Of a DNA stretch of 64,000 nt, positions 17,873 to 27,380 are shown one piece after another. The position numbers and the translations under genes are program-made. The DNA lies in contig NZ_DASUCC010000159.1 of assembly GCF_035762905.1 (NCBI RefSeq), positions 1-64,000 of the forward strand, read 5' to 3'. This stretch comes from DASYTH01 sp035762905. Lineage in GTDB: Bacteria > Actinomycetota > Actinomycetes > Mycobacteriales > Pseudonocardiaceae. Numbering within the stretch: the first letter of the stretch is position 1; each line of letters starts with the position of its first letter. Below the pieces are notes generated by a model. That model made no database searches. It saw only the letters and a program-made list of their open reading frames with translations, and had not been told where the DNA came from.

Positions 17873-19084
17873 TCACTGTACGAGCACACCCATCCGATCG
17901 GCCAAGGGCCGTAGGTCCGATCGGGTCAACGAGCTCTCCCGGCGCAGCAACTCCCGCACCATCGACCGCACCTCGACGTTGAACCGCAGCTCGTCAGCGG
18001 ACTCGCGCTCCGCACGCAGCAGCATGTGCACCGCCGCCACATCCTCGCCGCGGATGCCGTACGCCCGGGCCAGCTCCACGTAGTAGGAGAACCGCCGCTC
18101 CACACTGGGCAGTTTGCTCACATCACACTGCTGTCCCGCCCGGATCGCCTCACCCGGCCGGGACAGCTCCACAGCCAGCCGCACCCGATGGATACCGACA
18201 TTGGTCGGGCCGAACACGGTCCGAAAGTCGTTGCGCTCCCCCACCTTCGCCGCCACCCGATCGGCGACCTCCAAGGCGCACGCCACCCCGTGCTCATCGC
18301 CCAACCGCGCGCACTGCAGTGCGCGCAGCAGGTGCAGGGCACCGAAGATGCTCATCCGCTGGATCGGGGCGTCCGCCAGGGTCGGCTCCAACTCGGCGGC
18401 GGCGCCCCTGGCCAGGTCGGCGACCACCTCGGTATGCCCCTGCTCGGCGAGGATCATCCCCTGGTTCCACGCCGACGCGGCCTTGAAGTCCAGATCGTCG
18501 GCCTTGATCGCCGCCGCCATCGCGCGATCGGCCGCCAGCAGCGACACGTCGTGCGCGCGCACCCGCTTGGTGAACGCCCGGGTCAGGAAGTACAGCATCG
18601 ACGCGCTGCGCAACAGGCTCGCCCGCTCCGGCCCGTCCACCACCGGAATCGTCGCCCGCACCTCGGTGATCAGATCCGGCAGCATGGCGCCGACCTGGTT
18701 GAACGGCCGGCGCTCCTGCCAGATCCCCCACGCCGTCCGTACCGCGGTGCCGAGCCGTTCGACATCGGGAGGCCCGGTGAGCCGGGGATCGAACGACACC
18801 ATGGCCGCCCGGATCGCCGGCACGGTCTCGTGTCCGGCGGGCTCCTCCGGCAGTTCGCCCACCGGCAGACCGGTCAGCTTGTACAGATCCCGGACCCGCA
18901 GGATGCGCGCGATCTCGATCCAGTCGGAGAACGCGGCCACCTGCCGTTCCCCGGACTCCCATTTTCGCCACGCCGAGACCGTGCAGCCCTTGAGCTGCGC
19001 ACATTGCTCCTGTGTCAGCCCGATCCGCCTGCGATACAACCGAATCCGCTCACCCGGTGGTAAGTCTGGCTTAACAGCCACCAC
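17873..19084 (-). CDS. XRE-family regulator with TPR-like C-terminal domain
   Basis: 403 aa from GTG 19084 (GAGG 6 nt upstream); the upstream in-frame TTG at 19138 has no such site. Residues about 8-65 form an XRE helix-turn-helix (GERIRLYRRRIGLTQEQCAQL, VSAWRKWESGERQV). The rest is alpha-helical with TPR-like repeats (AASAWNQGMILAEQGHTEV, RRFSYYVELARAYGIRGEDV). This HTH-TPR plan is that of peptide-responsive regulators (RRNPP group), but also of many uncharacterised actinobacterial regulators. It directly precedes the peptide element and the peptide importer on the same strand. A binding role at 17792-17810 is inference. Confidence 0.85.
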   Translation of the reverse strand: MVAVKPDLPPGERIRLYRRRIGLTQEQCAQLKGCTVSAWRKWESGERQVAAFSDWIEIARILRVRDLYKLTGLPVGELPEEPAGHETVPAIRAAMVSFDPRLTGPPDVERLGTAVRTAWGIWQERRPFNQVGAMLPDLITEVRATIPVVDGPERASLLRSASMLYFLTRAFTKRVRAHDVSLLAADRAMAAAIKADDLDFKAASAWNQGMILAEQGHTEVVADLARGAAAELEPTLADAPIQRMSIFGALHLLRALQCARLGDEHGVACALEVADRVAAKVGERNDFRTVFGPTNVGIHRVRLAVELSRPGEAIRAGQQCDVSKLPSVERRFSYYVELARAYGIRGEDVAAVHMLLRAERESADELRFNVEVRSMVRELLRRESSLTRSDLRPLADRMGVLVQ

Positions 19085-19223
19085 AGCGCACCTCGCACAA
19101 ACCGTCGGTTCGCATATGATAATCCGCCGGAGTCGCAAGTGCGATCATGCATACTGCTTTGTGCATGTCGAGCAAAAATATCGATTACCCGATGTGGTAA
19201 GTCGGTTACGCTGCGCTGAAAAT

Positions 19224-19255
19224 GGGGCCCCGGACCGCACGGGGTCCGGGGCCCC
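19224..19255 (-). terminator. Terminator after the YcnI-like gene
   Basis: Perfect 13-bp inverted repeat GGGGCCCCGGACC / GGTCCGGGGCCCC with a 6-nt loop, 21 bp beyond the stop of the minus-strand gene at 19277. It separates the copper genes from the XRE regulator, whose promoter must lie in 19085-19220. Confidence 0.8.
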
Positions 19256-19276
19256 AACTCGGGCGGGGTGCCCGAC

Positions 19277-19969
19277 CTAGGCCGGTGCCTCATCACCCCT
19301 TCCACGCCGAGCGGTCCGCATGGCCAGCACCACCGCCAAGAGCGCGACCAGCACGGCCACCGTGGTGGTGACCGCGAGCACCCAGAACGTGGCGCTCGAA
19401 GGTGCTCCGCCCGCCGATGCGGACGCCGCCACGGTGTGGCCGGCGTGTGCAACCGCATCGGCGGAGCCGCCGGCGGCGATGACCAGAACCGGCGCGGGAT
19501 GCTCCGGCTCCGGCCCGTTCGTCACCGGCTCGTCGATCCACCGCACCACTTCGCCGTCGGCATAGGTCTGGACGACCTTGAAGACCAGCCGGTCGGTCGT
19601 GGGCAGCGGACCAGCGACAATTCGGAACACCTCGTACTCGCCCGGCTTGACGGCCGTGTCCGGACCGACGGCGTTCCATTCGATCTCGCTGACCGCATCG
19701 GTCCGCTTGCCGACCCGGTAGATCCATCCGGGATGCGGCAGGACGGACACCGAGGCGATCGGCAGATCGGTCGGGAACGCCACCTGTAGCTTCACCGTGC
19801 TGGCGGTGTCGCTCTCGTTCGGCACCCGGAAGGCGATCTCCGCGTGACCACCCTGTACCGCGTCGTCGGAGTGGACGGTGACGTGTGCGCCGGCAACCGA
19901 ACCGGTGCCCACGATCAGTCCGAACGACACGGCGAGCAGCACGCCCAGCCGGGCGAGTAGCCGAGGCAT
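19277..19969 (-). CDS. YcnI-like copper chaperone (DUF1775), membrane-anchored
   Basis: 230 aa. A signal peptide is followed by AHVTVH, so the mature chain starts with the N-terminal His that binds copper in YcnI proteins. Conserved Trp/Pro motifs HPGWIYRVGK and VQTYADGEVVRWID follow, and a C-terminal helix (FWVLAVTTTVAVLVALLAVVLAM) anchors the protein outside the membrane. The ribosome site AGAAAGGAGG is strong. It lies 33 bp after the multicopper oxidase in the same transcript, which supports a copper-handling role. YcnI usually neighbours a CopC-CopD protein; here that protein is encoded near 48 kb. Confidence 0.88.
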   Translation of the reverse strand: MPRLLARLGVLLAVSFGLIVGTGSVAGAHVTVHSDDAVQGGHAEIAFRVPNESDTASTVKLQVAFPTDLPIASVSVLPHPGWIYRVGKRTDAVSEIEWNAVGPDTAVKPGEYEVFRIVAGPLPTTDRLVFKVVQTYADGEVVRWIDEPVTNGPEPEHPAPVLVIAAGGSADAVAHAGHTVAASASAGGAPSSATFWVLAVTTTVAVLVALLAVVLAMRTARRGRGDEAPA

Positions 19970-20002
19970 CGAACCTCCTTTCTGGCTACCAGAGCCTGAT
20001 CA

Positions 20003-23000
20003 TCAGAGTCCGCCGAGGCCTGGCGACCCGGCCGGAAGCACCCGGAAGATGCCCCACGCACCGGCTTCGGCGAAGGCCTGGCGCATGTCGCCGTACAGGT
20101 AGTCGCCGGTCGCCCGGGTGGTGCCACCGGCACCGCCGACCAACTCGATCTCGCCGGTCTCACCCGCCGTGAACGCCCGGGTGGGCAGCAACTGCGAGCG
20201 CCGGTCGCTTCCGCCGTTCCACATGTTCGGGTCCTGCGGGAAGATGTGCCCGCCGACGGAGAACATGTGGAAGCTGTCGGAAGCGCCGATGCTCAGCCGC
20301 ATCACGATCGGATCGCCGGCGTTCGCCCGGAAGATCGGCGTTGCCGGGTCACCGAACTGGGTCGAGCTGAACGCGAACTCCCAGGCGGGGTCCGGGTTCG
20401 GTGGCGACGTCGTCAACCCCAGGCGCGTCGTCAACGGCGCGCTGGAGTAGTTGATGTTGGTGAACACCGGCGCGGTGGCCAGCGGGAACGTGTTGAATAT
20501 CGGGAAGTCCGTGGGCTTACCAGCCCCAGCAACCACGTCGTGGTACTCGTGGATACTTCGGGTGAAGTGCTGGGCGTTGGTGCTGAGGCTCACGTTGAAC
20601 TCGCGGAAGTTCCCACTCGACGCCCGGATGATCGCCTGGCTGGCGGTCCTCGTCGCGCCGAGTTGGGCACCCGTGGCACTGTCGAACCACGTCGCACCCC
20701 GGGGTTCCACGATCACCTGGCCGTAGCCGCCGTGCCGCATGGACGCCGTGCTGCCCAGGTTCTGGAACACCGATGTACCGAGCTGCCGGTCGGCCATGAA
20801 CCGCAGCGTGATCGTCTGACCCGCGGCCACCGAGGTGTCGGGGTTGAGCCCGACCGCGGTGCCCGCCGAGGTCTGCGGGTTGTACAACAACTTCCCGAGA
20901 TCGAACCCGGCTCTGGTACCTCCGTACAGCGTGCCGGCCGCGATCTGGTTCCGCAGGGTCACCTGTAGGCAGTCGCCCTGGTTCACCCGCAGCACCAACG
21001 GTTCGGCCCGTTTCGTGCCGGCTCTGATGGCAGCCATGTCGGACGTCAACGAGTACATGATGCCGTTGGTATCGGCCTGGGGGGCCGTCGGCAGTGTCTG
21101 GTTGAAGACCGACACGTCGTAGCTGCGCGTCGGAGCCGTGCTCGGGCACGGGTTCGCCGACGACGTGACGTTGCTCGACGACGGAGCCGGCGGGTTCGGG
21201 CCGGGTGTCGTCTGCGTGTCACCGGTGGCCGGGGTCAACAGCGGGAAGCCGGTCCCGCTCGGCGGTGCGGTCCGGTCCGGCAGCGGCTGCAGGTCCGATC
21301 GCCGCCGGTCGTGCACCCTGAAGATGCCCCACCCCCCGGATTCGAAGGCGAAGTTGCGGGTGCTGTAGTACAGGTAGTCGCCGGCCATGCGTGCCGGACC
21401 ACCCGCACCTCCGTCCAGGACGTAGTCGAACCGTTCCGATATGCCGGTGGTCGCGGCGTCGACCAGTTCACCATCGTTGTTGAACCGCTCTCTGGCGAAC
21501 CGGTGACCCTGGAACCGCAGCGCTTCGATCCGCTCACCGAGCCCGATCGTACGGATCACCACCGGATCACCGGCGTACGCCCGGAACAGCGGCGTTCGCG
21601 GATCCCCGTACTTGACCGAGGAGAACACGTACGGGTCGACCGCGGTCACCGTCGCGGTCACCGTGTTCGCGGCCGTCGGATCGTTGACCCGGCTGGTCGC
21701 GTTGCGGCACAGCTGCGCGCCGCTGAACTCCTGTCTCTGCATGGTGTTCGTGCCCGGCGGTGTTCGTTCGCCGATCGGCTCCGCTCTCAGGTTGATCGAG
21801 GCTTCCTCGCATTCCTGCCCGGCGTTGCGGGTTATGCGGCCGAGGTCGGTTCTGTTCAGCTCTGCTCTACCGCGGCGACCGTTGTGCAGGAAGACCATGA
21901 ACTCCCGGAACGCGCCGCGCACCCCCCCACCGACGGTGTTGGTGGTTCGGATGTCGACGATGGTGCCGCTGCGGACCTCGGCACCGGTCTGCGGGTTGTG
22001 GTACGTCGAGCCGCGCGGCTCGATGATGTGCGCCGCGAACAGACCGTGCGCCCACGACTGGATGCCGTTGACGTGGTCATGCCAGAACACCGTTCCACTG
22101 TCCACATCGGAGTACCAGCGGGACTGTACGAACTCGACGGACACCGGCTCGCCCGCCGCGTGGGTGGAACCGAGCCCACGGTCGAGGGTGAGTGTGGTGC
22201 CGTTGATCGCCGTGATCCTGCGGATCTCGATGTTCGCCCGCCCGCTGCCGACGGCGATGAAGATGCCCGTCCGCAGGTTGGTGACGTTGGTGACCGCGAC
22301 CTGGGTCGCGTTGGCCGCCGTCGCCGTGGTGATGGTGCGGGCCTCCAACTGGTTGGGGTACACCGACTGCTCGTAGGAGAAGCCGGTGATCACGCCGTCC
22401 GAGCTCTGTGGGTCGAACTGCACGAAGTGCGTGTGCATGTTCACCTTGGGCTGCCGGACCGGATCCATCTCACTGGTGAGGGTGAGCGCGACGCAGTCCC
22501 CGGTGTTGGACCGGATCGTCAGCGGATCCGGCGCCTTCACACCGTTTCTGGCGTCGTCGAGCACCCGCTGCTTTTCCTCGTTGAGGACGAACACCGTGCC
22601 GTTGGCATCGGTCTCCCGGTGGGTCATCCTGATCGGAACGCTGATCCCGGTGACGTTGTAGGTCTTCACCGGGGCGCCGGCCGGACACAGGCCGTCGGGT
22701 CTGGTCGACGACGTGGTGTCGCCCAGCCAGGCGGTGCCGGTGTGCCCCGCTCCGGAGAACGGTGGTCGCATGCCGAGATGGGGTCTCAGCATCGGCCAGG
22801 CCGGCCTCCCGTTGTTCGGGTTGAACTGGATTTCCGGTCTCGCGCCGGGTGTCGGCGACTGGTAGTTCGGCCAGACCTGCGTCGTCTCCGGCTCGCCCTG
22901 GTACACGTTGCCGGTCCGCTGCCAGTCCCACACCGTCGCGTCGTTGTTGTTGAGCCGAACGCCGCGCGGCGGGATCTGGCGCTCGACCAGATCGGACAGC

Positions 23001-25249
23001 AGCACCTGGCTGCTCGACGGGGTACCAGACGCGATGACGGTTCTACCCTCGATGGTCCGGCCGACCAGGCCCTGCGAGTTGACCGCGGTCGGCGGTGCCG
23101 ATCTGCCGGGGATCACCGCCAGGTTGGACTGTCTGGTGTCGAACACCCGCCAGAACGACCACATGCCCGAGATGTAGTGGTGGGCGATGTGGCAGTGCCA
23201 CAGGAAGTCGCCCGCCGCCTGCTGGCAGCCGCCGGCTCCGCACTCGATCCTGGCGTCGTAGCTCTCGCCCGGGCCGAGGGTCTGCGAGTCCAGCATCACC
23301 GACGAGGCGTTGTTCGGCGGGTTCTTCTGTAGGCCACCGGCGAAGTTGTTGGCCACCGCGTTGGGGTTCAACGGCCAACGGTCTCCACCGCCGTGCAGGT
23401 GGTGCACGTGCAGCGTCGACGCACCGGCGTGCATGAGCCGCATCTTGGTCGGCTCACCGAGGTACGACCGCGGCATCGGGGTCGCCGGGTCGCCGTTGGT
23501 GTACGAGCCGTAGGCATGCGACTCGGCCGCGTCGATCGAGGCCTGGTCCTGCAGCCCGCGGCTCGCCTGCAGCAGCAGCCGGCGGAAGTGCGACTCACTG
23601 CGGTAGTTGAGCGCCCGGGTGCCCGGCCGGTAGCTCTCGGTACCGGCGCCGCAGCTGCCCACCGGACTCTCGTCCGACATGGGGAACGGGTCACCGACCC
23701 CGAAAGTGTCGCTCGCTATGGGGCAGCCCGGAAGCACGCCGCCAGACTCCCGCGGCGGCAGCCGCAGGCTGGTCATCTCGTTGCCGATCTCGTGGTACAT
23801 GATCGCGAACTCGCGGAACGCCGTGCCGCTGCCCGGCCGGATGATGGCCGAGAAGCTGTTGAACGTCCGGTCGTTCGTCCGGTCCGCACCGGTGTCCGGG
23901 TCGAGGAAGGTCGACCCGGCCGGCTCGGCGATGATCGCCCCGAACAGGCCGTGCAGGGTCAGCTCCGTGGAGTCGCCGCCGCTGCGGAACACCCTGGCCC
24001 CCTCGCCCATCAGCGGGTCGAGGAAGAACCGGTAGGTGTGCGAACCGCCCGGTGGCACCATCACGTTGGTCGGGTTGTTGCCGACCGCCTGCCCGCCGTC
24101 ACCGGCCGCGGCGTCGAAGGCCACACCGGCGACGTCGATCGAGACCGACGGCACCCCACCGGGTTGGGTCACCACAGGGTTCCCGGTGATGCCGGGGCCC
24201 CAGCGTGGTGGCTGGGTGAGCTGGTTCTCGAGCGAGATCTGCACGCACTCGCCCACCCGGGCCCGCAGGATCAGCGGCTGGATCGGGTCCTGGCCGAGGC
24301 CGGTGGACACCTTCGCGCCGCTGCCGTCCGAGCCGACCGCCGCGTTCGCCCGCAGCGCGGCCTCCTGCGCCCGAACCTCGGGGAGCTTTTCCCGTTGCAC
24401 GTACATGAAGCCCCACGGGTCGTGGTCGCCGAACCGGTTCACCGTGATGTCGACGTTGATCGCCACCACGTTGAACGAACGAACCGGCACGGTGCCGCAG
24501 CCACCGACATGGGCGGCCGGGGCCACCTCGTCCGGTGGGGCGGCCGAGGCGGTGCCGACCGACACCGGCGCGAGGAAGGTTCCCGCGACCAGCAACGGAA
24601 CCGCCAGGAAGGCCGTCGCCAGGTATACCGGCCGACGCCGCCCCTCGCGCGGCGCCGGCACGTATGCCTGAGTGGGCCGACCAACGATCGCCAGCACGGC
24701 CAGGCCCACGAGGAGCACCACCGGCTGTGCCGCGGCCGCGTTCGCCAAACCGTGCGAGGCGAGCCCGGCCAGGTCGAGCGCGACCGCGTGGTGGGCGGCA
24801 TGCGCCTCGCCCCCGGCCACGCCTACCCACTGATGCAGCGGTGTGAGCACCGCGGCCAACGGCGCGAACAGCGGGACGAAGAACAGCGCAAGCAGCGCCG
24901 CCGTGGACAGCGGCGCGGCCCAGCCCGCGGTCAGGCCGAGCTTCGCCGCGCTCCGCGCGGCCAGCCAGACCGCGGCCGCCACCAGCGGGACGGTCAGCGT
25001 GAAGTCCAGCAGCACGCCCAGCAGGTGAGCGGATTGCACGCCGCCGGACAGCATCGCACCGCCATGCCGGGACAGCGTCACCAGCAGCGCGACCATCAGC
25101 GTGAGAACGACGCCGCCCTCCTGCCCCGAGGGGGAGAAGGACGGCGTGTCGGGATCGACGTCGCGGGGCAACGCCGGATGGCGGCCGGGTCTCCGGCCGC
25201 TTAGGTGAGGCATAGCACCCCTAGGGGCACTATGGTCGGACGAATTCAT
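20003..25249 (-). CDS. Giant membrane-anchored multicopper oxidase
   Basis: 1748 aa, far longer than usual multicopper oxidases (450-650 aa). The N-terminal 240 residues hold about five membrane helices. The rest contains six cupredoxin-like units in three pairs. Copper motifs, in order: HVHHLHGG, then HCHIAHHYISGM (type 1/type 3), then HTHFVQFD, then FWHDHVNG with AHGLF. The last pair seems to have lost its ligands. HTHFVQFD recalls large MnxG-like oxidases that oxidise Mn(II); Cu(I) or Mn(II) oxidation outside the cell is likely. ATG 25249 follows GGGG-N7; an ATG at 25213 is an alternative. The gene lies between two copper-binding protein genes. Confidence 0.85.
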   Translation of the reverse strand: MNSSDHSAPRGAMPHLSGRRPGRHPALPRDVDPDTPSFSPSGQEGGVVLTLMVALLVTLSRHGGAMLSGGVQSAHLLGVLLDFTLTVPLVAAAVWLAARSAAKLGLTAGWAAPLSTAALLALFFVPLFAPLAAVLTPLHQWVGVAGGEAHAAHHAVALDLAGLASHGLANAAAAQPVVLLVGLAVLAIVGRPTQAYVPAPREGRRRPVYLATAFLAVPLLVAGTFLAPVSVGTASAAPPDEVAPAAHVGGCGTVPVRSFNVVAINVDITVNRFGDHDPWGFMYVQREKLPEVRAQEAALRANAAVGSDGSGAKVSTGLGQDPIQPLILRARVGECVQISLENQLTQPPRWGPGITGNPVVTQPGGVPSVSIDVAGVAFDAAAGDGGQAVGNNPTNVMVPPGGSHTYRFFLDPLMGEGARVFRSGGDSTELTLHGLFGAIIAEPAGSTFLDPDTGADRTNDRTFNSFSAIIRPGSGTAFREFAIMYHEIGNEMTSLRLPPRESGGVLPGCPIASDTFGVGDPFPMSDESPVGSCGAGTESYRPGTRALNYRSESHFRRLLLQASRGLQDQASIDAAESHAYGSYTNGDPATPMPRSYLGEPTKMRLMHAGASTLHVHHLHGGGDRWPLNPNAVANNFAGGLQKNPPNNASSVMLDSQTLGPGESYDARIECGAGGCQQAAGDFLWHCHIAHHYISGMWSFWRVFDTRQSNLAVIPGRSAPPTAVNSQGLVGRTIEGRTVIASGTPSSSQVLLSDLVERQIPPRGVRLNNNDATVWDWQRTGNVYQGEPETTQVWPNYQSPTPGARPEIQFNPNNGRPAWPMLRPHLGMRPPFSGAGHTGTAWLGDTTSSTRPDGLCPAGAPVKTYNVTGISVPIRMTHRETDANGTVFVLNEEKQRVLDDARNGVKAPDPLTIRSNTGDCVALTLTSEMDPVRQPKVNMHTHFVQFDPQSSDGVITGFSYEQSVYPNQLEARTITTATAANATQVAVTNVTNLRTGIFIAVGSGRANIEIRRITAINGTTLTLDRGLGSTHAAGEPVSVEFVQSRWYSDVDSGTVFWHDHVNGIQSWAHGLFAAHIIEPRGSTYHNPQTGAEVRSGTIVDIRTTNTVGGGVRGAFREFMVFLHNGRRGRAELNRTDLGRITRNAGQECEEASINLRAEPIGERTPPGTNTMQRQEFSGAQLCRNATSRVNDPTAANTVTATVTAVDPYVFSSVKYGDPRTPLFRAYAGDPVVIRTIGLGERIEALRFQGHRFARERFNNDGELVDAATTGISERFDYVLDGGAGGPARMAGDYLYYSTRNFAFESGGWGIFRVHDRRRSDLQPLPDRTAPPSGTGFPLLTPATGDTQTTPGPNPPAPSSSNVTSSANPCPSTAPTRSYDVSVFNQTLPTAPQADTNGIMYSLTSDMAAIRAGTKRAEPLVLRVNQGDCLQVTLRNQIAAGTLYGGTRAGFDLGKLLYNPQTSAGTAVGLNPDTSVAAGQTITLRFMADRQLGTSVFQNLGSTASMRHGGYGQVIVEPRGATWFDSATGAQLGATRTASQAIIRASSGNFREFNVSLSTNAQHFTRSIHEYHDVVAGAGKPTDFPIFNTFPLATAPVFTNINYSSAPLTTRLGLTTSPPNPDPAWEFAFSSTQFGDPATPIFRANAGDPIVMRLSIGASDSFHMFSVGGHIFPQDPNMWNGGSDRRSQLLPTRAFTAGETGEIELVGGAGGTTRATGDYLYGDMRQAFAEAGAWGIFRVLPAGSPGLGGL

Positions 25250-25329
25250 CAATTTTCCCCTTTCCCATCTACCGGCGGCGTGAAGTTAACGCCGCCGGCG
25301 ACGAAATTGTGGCAGGATACCCCTAGGGG
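25218..25329 (-). promoter_or_regulatory. Two CCCCTAGGGG palindromes and a hairpin before the oxidase gene
   Basis: Perfect 10-bp palindromes CCCCTAGGGG lie at 25218-25227 (inside the annotated start region of the oxidase) and 25320-25329 (just after the stop of the upstream gene). Between them, 25272-25298 is a perfect 9-bp hairpin (CCGGCGGCG / CGCCGCCGG, 9-nt loop) that may terminate the upstream transcript. The first palindrome overlaps codons 8-11, which leaves room for the later ATG at 25213 as the real start. Confidence 0.5.
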
Positions 25330-25336
25330 ATATAGG

Positions 25337-25900
25337 TCATTGGCCATGCGAATGGCCGTGGCCGCCACTCGCTGTATCCATCGGCAGCGCCAGTCGGGTG
25401 ATTTTGTCGCCGCGCTTCCATTCGATCCATGCCGATTCGGCCAGATCGGCCGGCGGGAGGTCGAAGAAGAGGATGCCTTTTACGGCGTTGCCGGCCGGCA
25501 ACCTGGGCAGTTCACTGAACGTGTCCGTCTGGGCCGGGATCGACCTGCCGTCCTTGCCTGCGCGGAGCGTGAACTCCTCGGCCGGACGCATCGGCCGGGT
25601 GCCCGAACTCGTGTTGGTCACCGTGACCTGCACGGCTAGGCGCTGGTCATCGCCCTCCGGCATGCCGGGCATCATGCCCGCCGGCATCTGGTAACCCGGT
25701 GTGGTGCCTGACATGTCGTGGTCCATCTCGGTCCACGTGGCGGTCTCCACCTGCGTGGTCAGACTGTCCATAGTGGCCACCGGACCGGCCTCGACCATCG
25801 GCTCGGAGTTCGGTGCGGCGAACAGCTGCACGCCGCCGACCACCGCCAATGCCAATGCGGCCAGTACGACGAGCACGATCCTGGTGCGCGGCGAGCACAT
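25337..25900 (-). CDS. Membrane-anchored Met/His-rich putative copper-binding protein
   Basis: 187 aa from ATG 25900 (GAGGTG upstream); a longer open frame to 26065 adds an implausible N-terminus. One N-terminal helix (IVLVVLAALALAVVGGVQLF) serves as signal or anchor. The external part has a Met-rich segment (MDHDMSGTTPGYQMP, MMPGMPEGDD), an Ig-like beta region (VQVTVTNTSSGTRPM) and a His tail GGHGHSHGQ. Clustered Met and His suggest binding of Cu(I)/Cu(II). First gene of the copper operon. A decayed partial copy lies before the second MFS gene. Confidence 0.7.
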   Translation of the reverse strand: MCSPRTRIVLVVLAALALAVVGGVQLFAAPNSEPMVEAGPVATMDSLTTQVETATWTEMDHDMSGTTPGYQMPAGMMPGMPEGDDQRLAVQVTVTNTSSGTRPMRPAEEFTLRAGKDGRSIPAQTDTFSELPRLPAGNAVKGILFFDLPPADLAESAWIEWKRGDKITRLALPMDTASGGHGHSHGQ

Positions 25901-26064
25901 CTGAAACACACCTCGATATCCGGCAACTGGTGACCACACAGGAATGAATGCCGGCCACCGAACGGGGCGAGTAACGTGGGGCCTGTCGGGGAATATTTTG
26001 TAACGGGGGCGGGGTTCTTCGAGAATAGTTGACGTCGGGGTTTCGGCTGGAATAGCCAGAATCA

Positions 26065-26095
26065 CTTAGGGATCCCGAGCACTACCTAGTATAAT
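26065..26095 (+). promoter_or_regulatory. Bipartite CTTAGG-N14-CCTAGT site with TATAAT (site S1)
   Basis: CTTAGG at 26065-26070 and CCTAGT at 26085-26090 run straight into a perfect TATAAT (26090-26095), 46 bp before the MFS start. The flank GGAAT-GCCAGA-TCA is shared with site S2. It appears to be the promoter and operator of the first exporter gene. Confidence 0.6.
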
Positions 26096-26141
26096 CCGCC
26101 TGGCGCGATGGGATGGGATGGGTGGGATGGGATTTAGCATT

Positions 26142-27365
26142 ATGGCTCGGGATCCTTCGACCAAGCTGCCGAGAGACGTCTACATCGCCGCCGTCGCCAG
26201 GGGAATGTCCACGCTCGGCACCGTGGTCACGGTCACCGCCCTGCTGCTTGACCTGCACGAGCGTGGCGCGGGCTCGGGGGTCGTCGCCGGCGTCCTGTTC
26301 GCCGGCACGCTGCCGATCGTGCTGCTCGCTCCGGTCATCGGCTTACTGACCGACCGCTACGACAGCCGCGCAATGATCATCATCACCGGCGTGTGGCAGT
26401 CCGCCACCTGCGTGCTGATCGCGTTCGTCACTCATCCGCTCGCGGTGCTGTCGCTGGTCGCGCTGAACGCCTTCGGCGCCGCGGTGGCCCAACCCGTGAT
26501 CGGCGCGCTGATCAAGGCGATGGTCTCCGACGATCGGCTGGCCGCGGCGAACAGCGTCCAGAACGGCGGGCACATCCTCGCCCTCCTCGGCGGTCCGGCC
26601 ATTGGCAGCCTGCTCACCGGGCTCACCGGCGGGGCCCGGATTCCCCTGCTGCTTGCCGCGGCCGCGTTCCTCGCGATCAGCGTCACCGGGCTGCTGATCC
26701 GCACCCGCCGCCGGCCGGACAACAGAGATGGCAAGCTGCGCCTGCGGGACGGGATCACCGTGCTGTTCGCCGACCGCGCCCTCGCGGCATCGGTCATTCT
26801 GGCGATCCTGCTCGTCATCGTGGTGCACATACTCTTCGTGGCGCAGGTCTATCTGATCCGGGATACCTTCGGCGCCAGCGAGTTCGTGTTCGGACTGCTC
26901 CAGACGGTTGAGACGGTCGGGTTGCTCATCGGCGTCGTGGTGGCGAGCCGGATGACCACCGTGCGACGCATCCTGATCGCCATCCCGCTCGGGGCGGGCA
27001 CGCTGTCCGCCAGCATCCTGCTCGTCGGTGTGGTCCAGTCCCTGGCGGCCACCTTCCCGCTGTACCTCTTGATCGGCGTCGGAACCAGCGTGCTCTCGGT
27101 GTCGGTCGGAACGCTGCTGCTGCTGCGCACACCGGAGGCCGCGATCGGCCGGGCGCTGGCCAGCTTCACCGCCCTGCACCGCAGTGCCGGGCTGCTCGCC
27201 TACGGCTTCGCCGGGTTGACCCTCAACCTGTTCTCCGCCGAGCTGGTATTCATACTGGCCGGTGCCGGCGCACTGCTCATGGTGCTCGCCGCCATCCCCG
27301 CGCTGCGCCGGGCCGCCGTTGCGGAGGCCCAGCCGGCCCCGCAGGAGCCGGCTGCTGACCGGTAG
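26142..27365 (+). CDS. MFS efflux transporter, copy 1
   Basis: 407 aa, hydrophobic throughout with about 12 membrane helices and the MFS loop GLLTDRYDSRAMIII between helices 2 and 3. It is expected to export a small molecule with proton antiport. The start ATG 26142 is set by the paralogue at 42191: both read GGGATTTAG...TATGGCTCGGGATCCT at this point. The two proteins are very similar throughout, by eye about three quarters identical. A cluster product or a toxic intermediate is the likely substrate. It converges with the amidinotransferase gene. Confidence 0.88.
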   Translation: MARDPSTKLPRDVYIAAVARGMSTLGTVVTVTALLLDLHERGAGSGVVAGVLFAGTLPIVLLAPVIGLLTDRYDSRAMIIITGVWQSATCVLIAFVTHPLAVLSLVALNAFGAAVAQPVIGALIKAMVSDDRLAAANSVQNGGHILALLGGPAIGSLLTGLTGGARIPLLLAAAAFLAISVTGLLIRTRRRPDNRDGKLRLRDGITVLFADRALAASVILAILLVIVVHILFVAQVYLIRDTFGASEFVFGLLQTVETVGLLIGVVVASRMTTVRRILIAIPLGAGTLSASILLVGVVQSLAATFPLYLLIGVGTSVLSVSVGTLLLLRTPEAAIGRALASFTALHRSAGLLAYGFAGLTLNLFSAELVFILAGAGALLMVLAAIPALRRAAVAEAQPAPQEPAADR

Positions 27366-27380
27366 TTCCAGGGATGAAAT

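Noticed and set aside
21311..25204. Long plus-strand frames (673 and 603 codons) opposite the multicopper oxidase
   Set aside because: No domains or plausible starts; the minus strand contains the copper-binding motifs.
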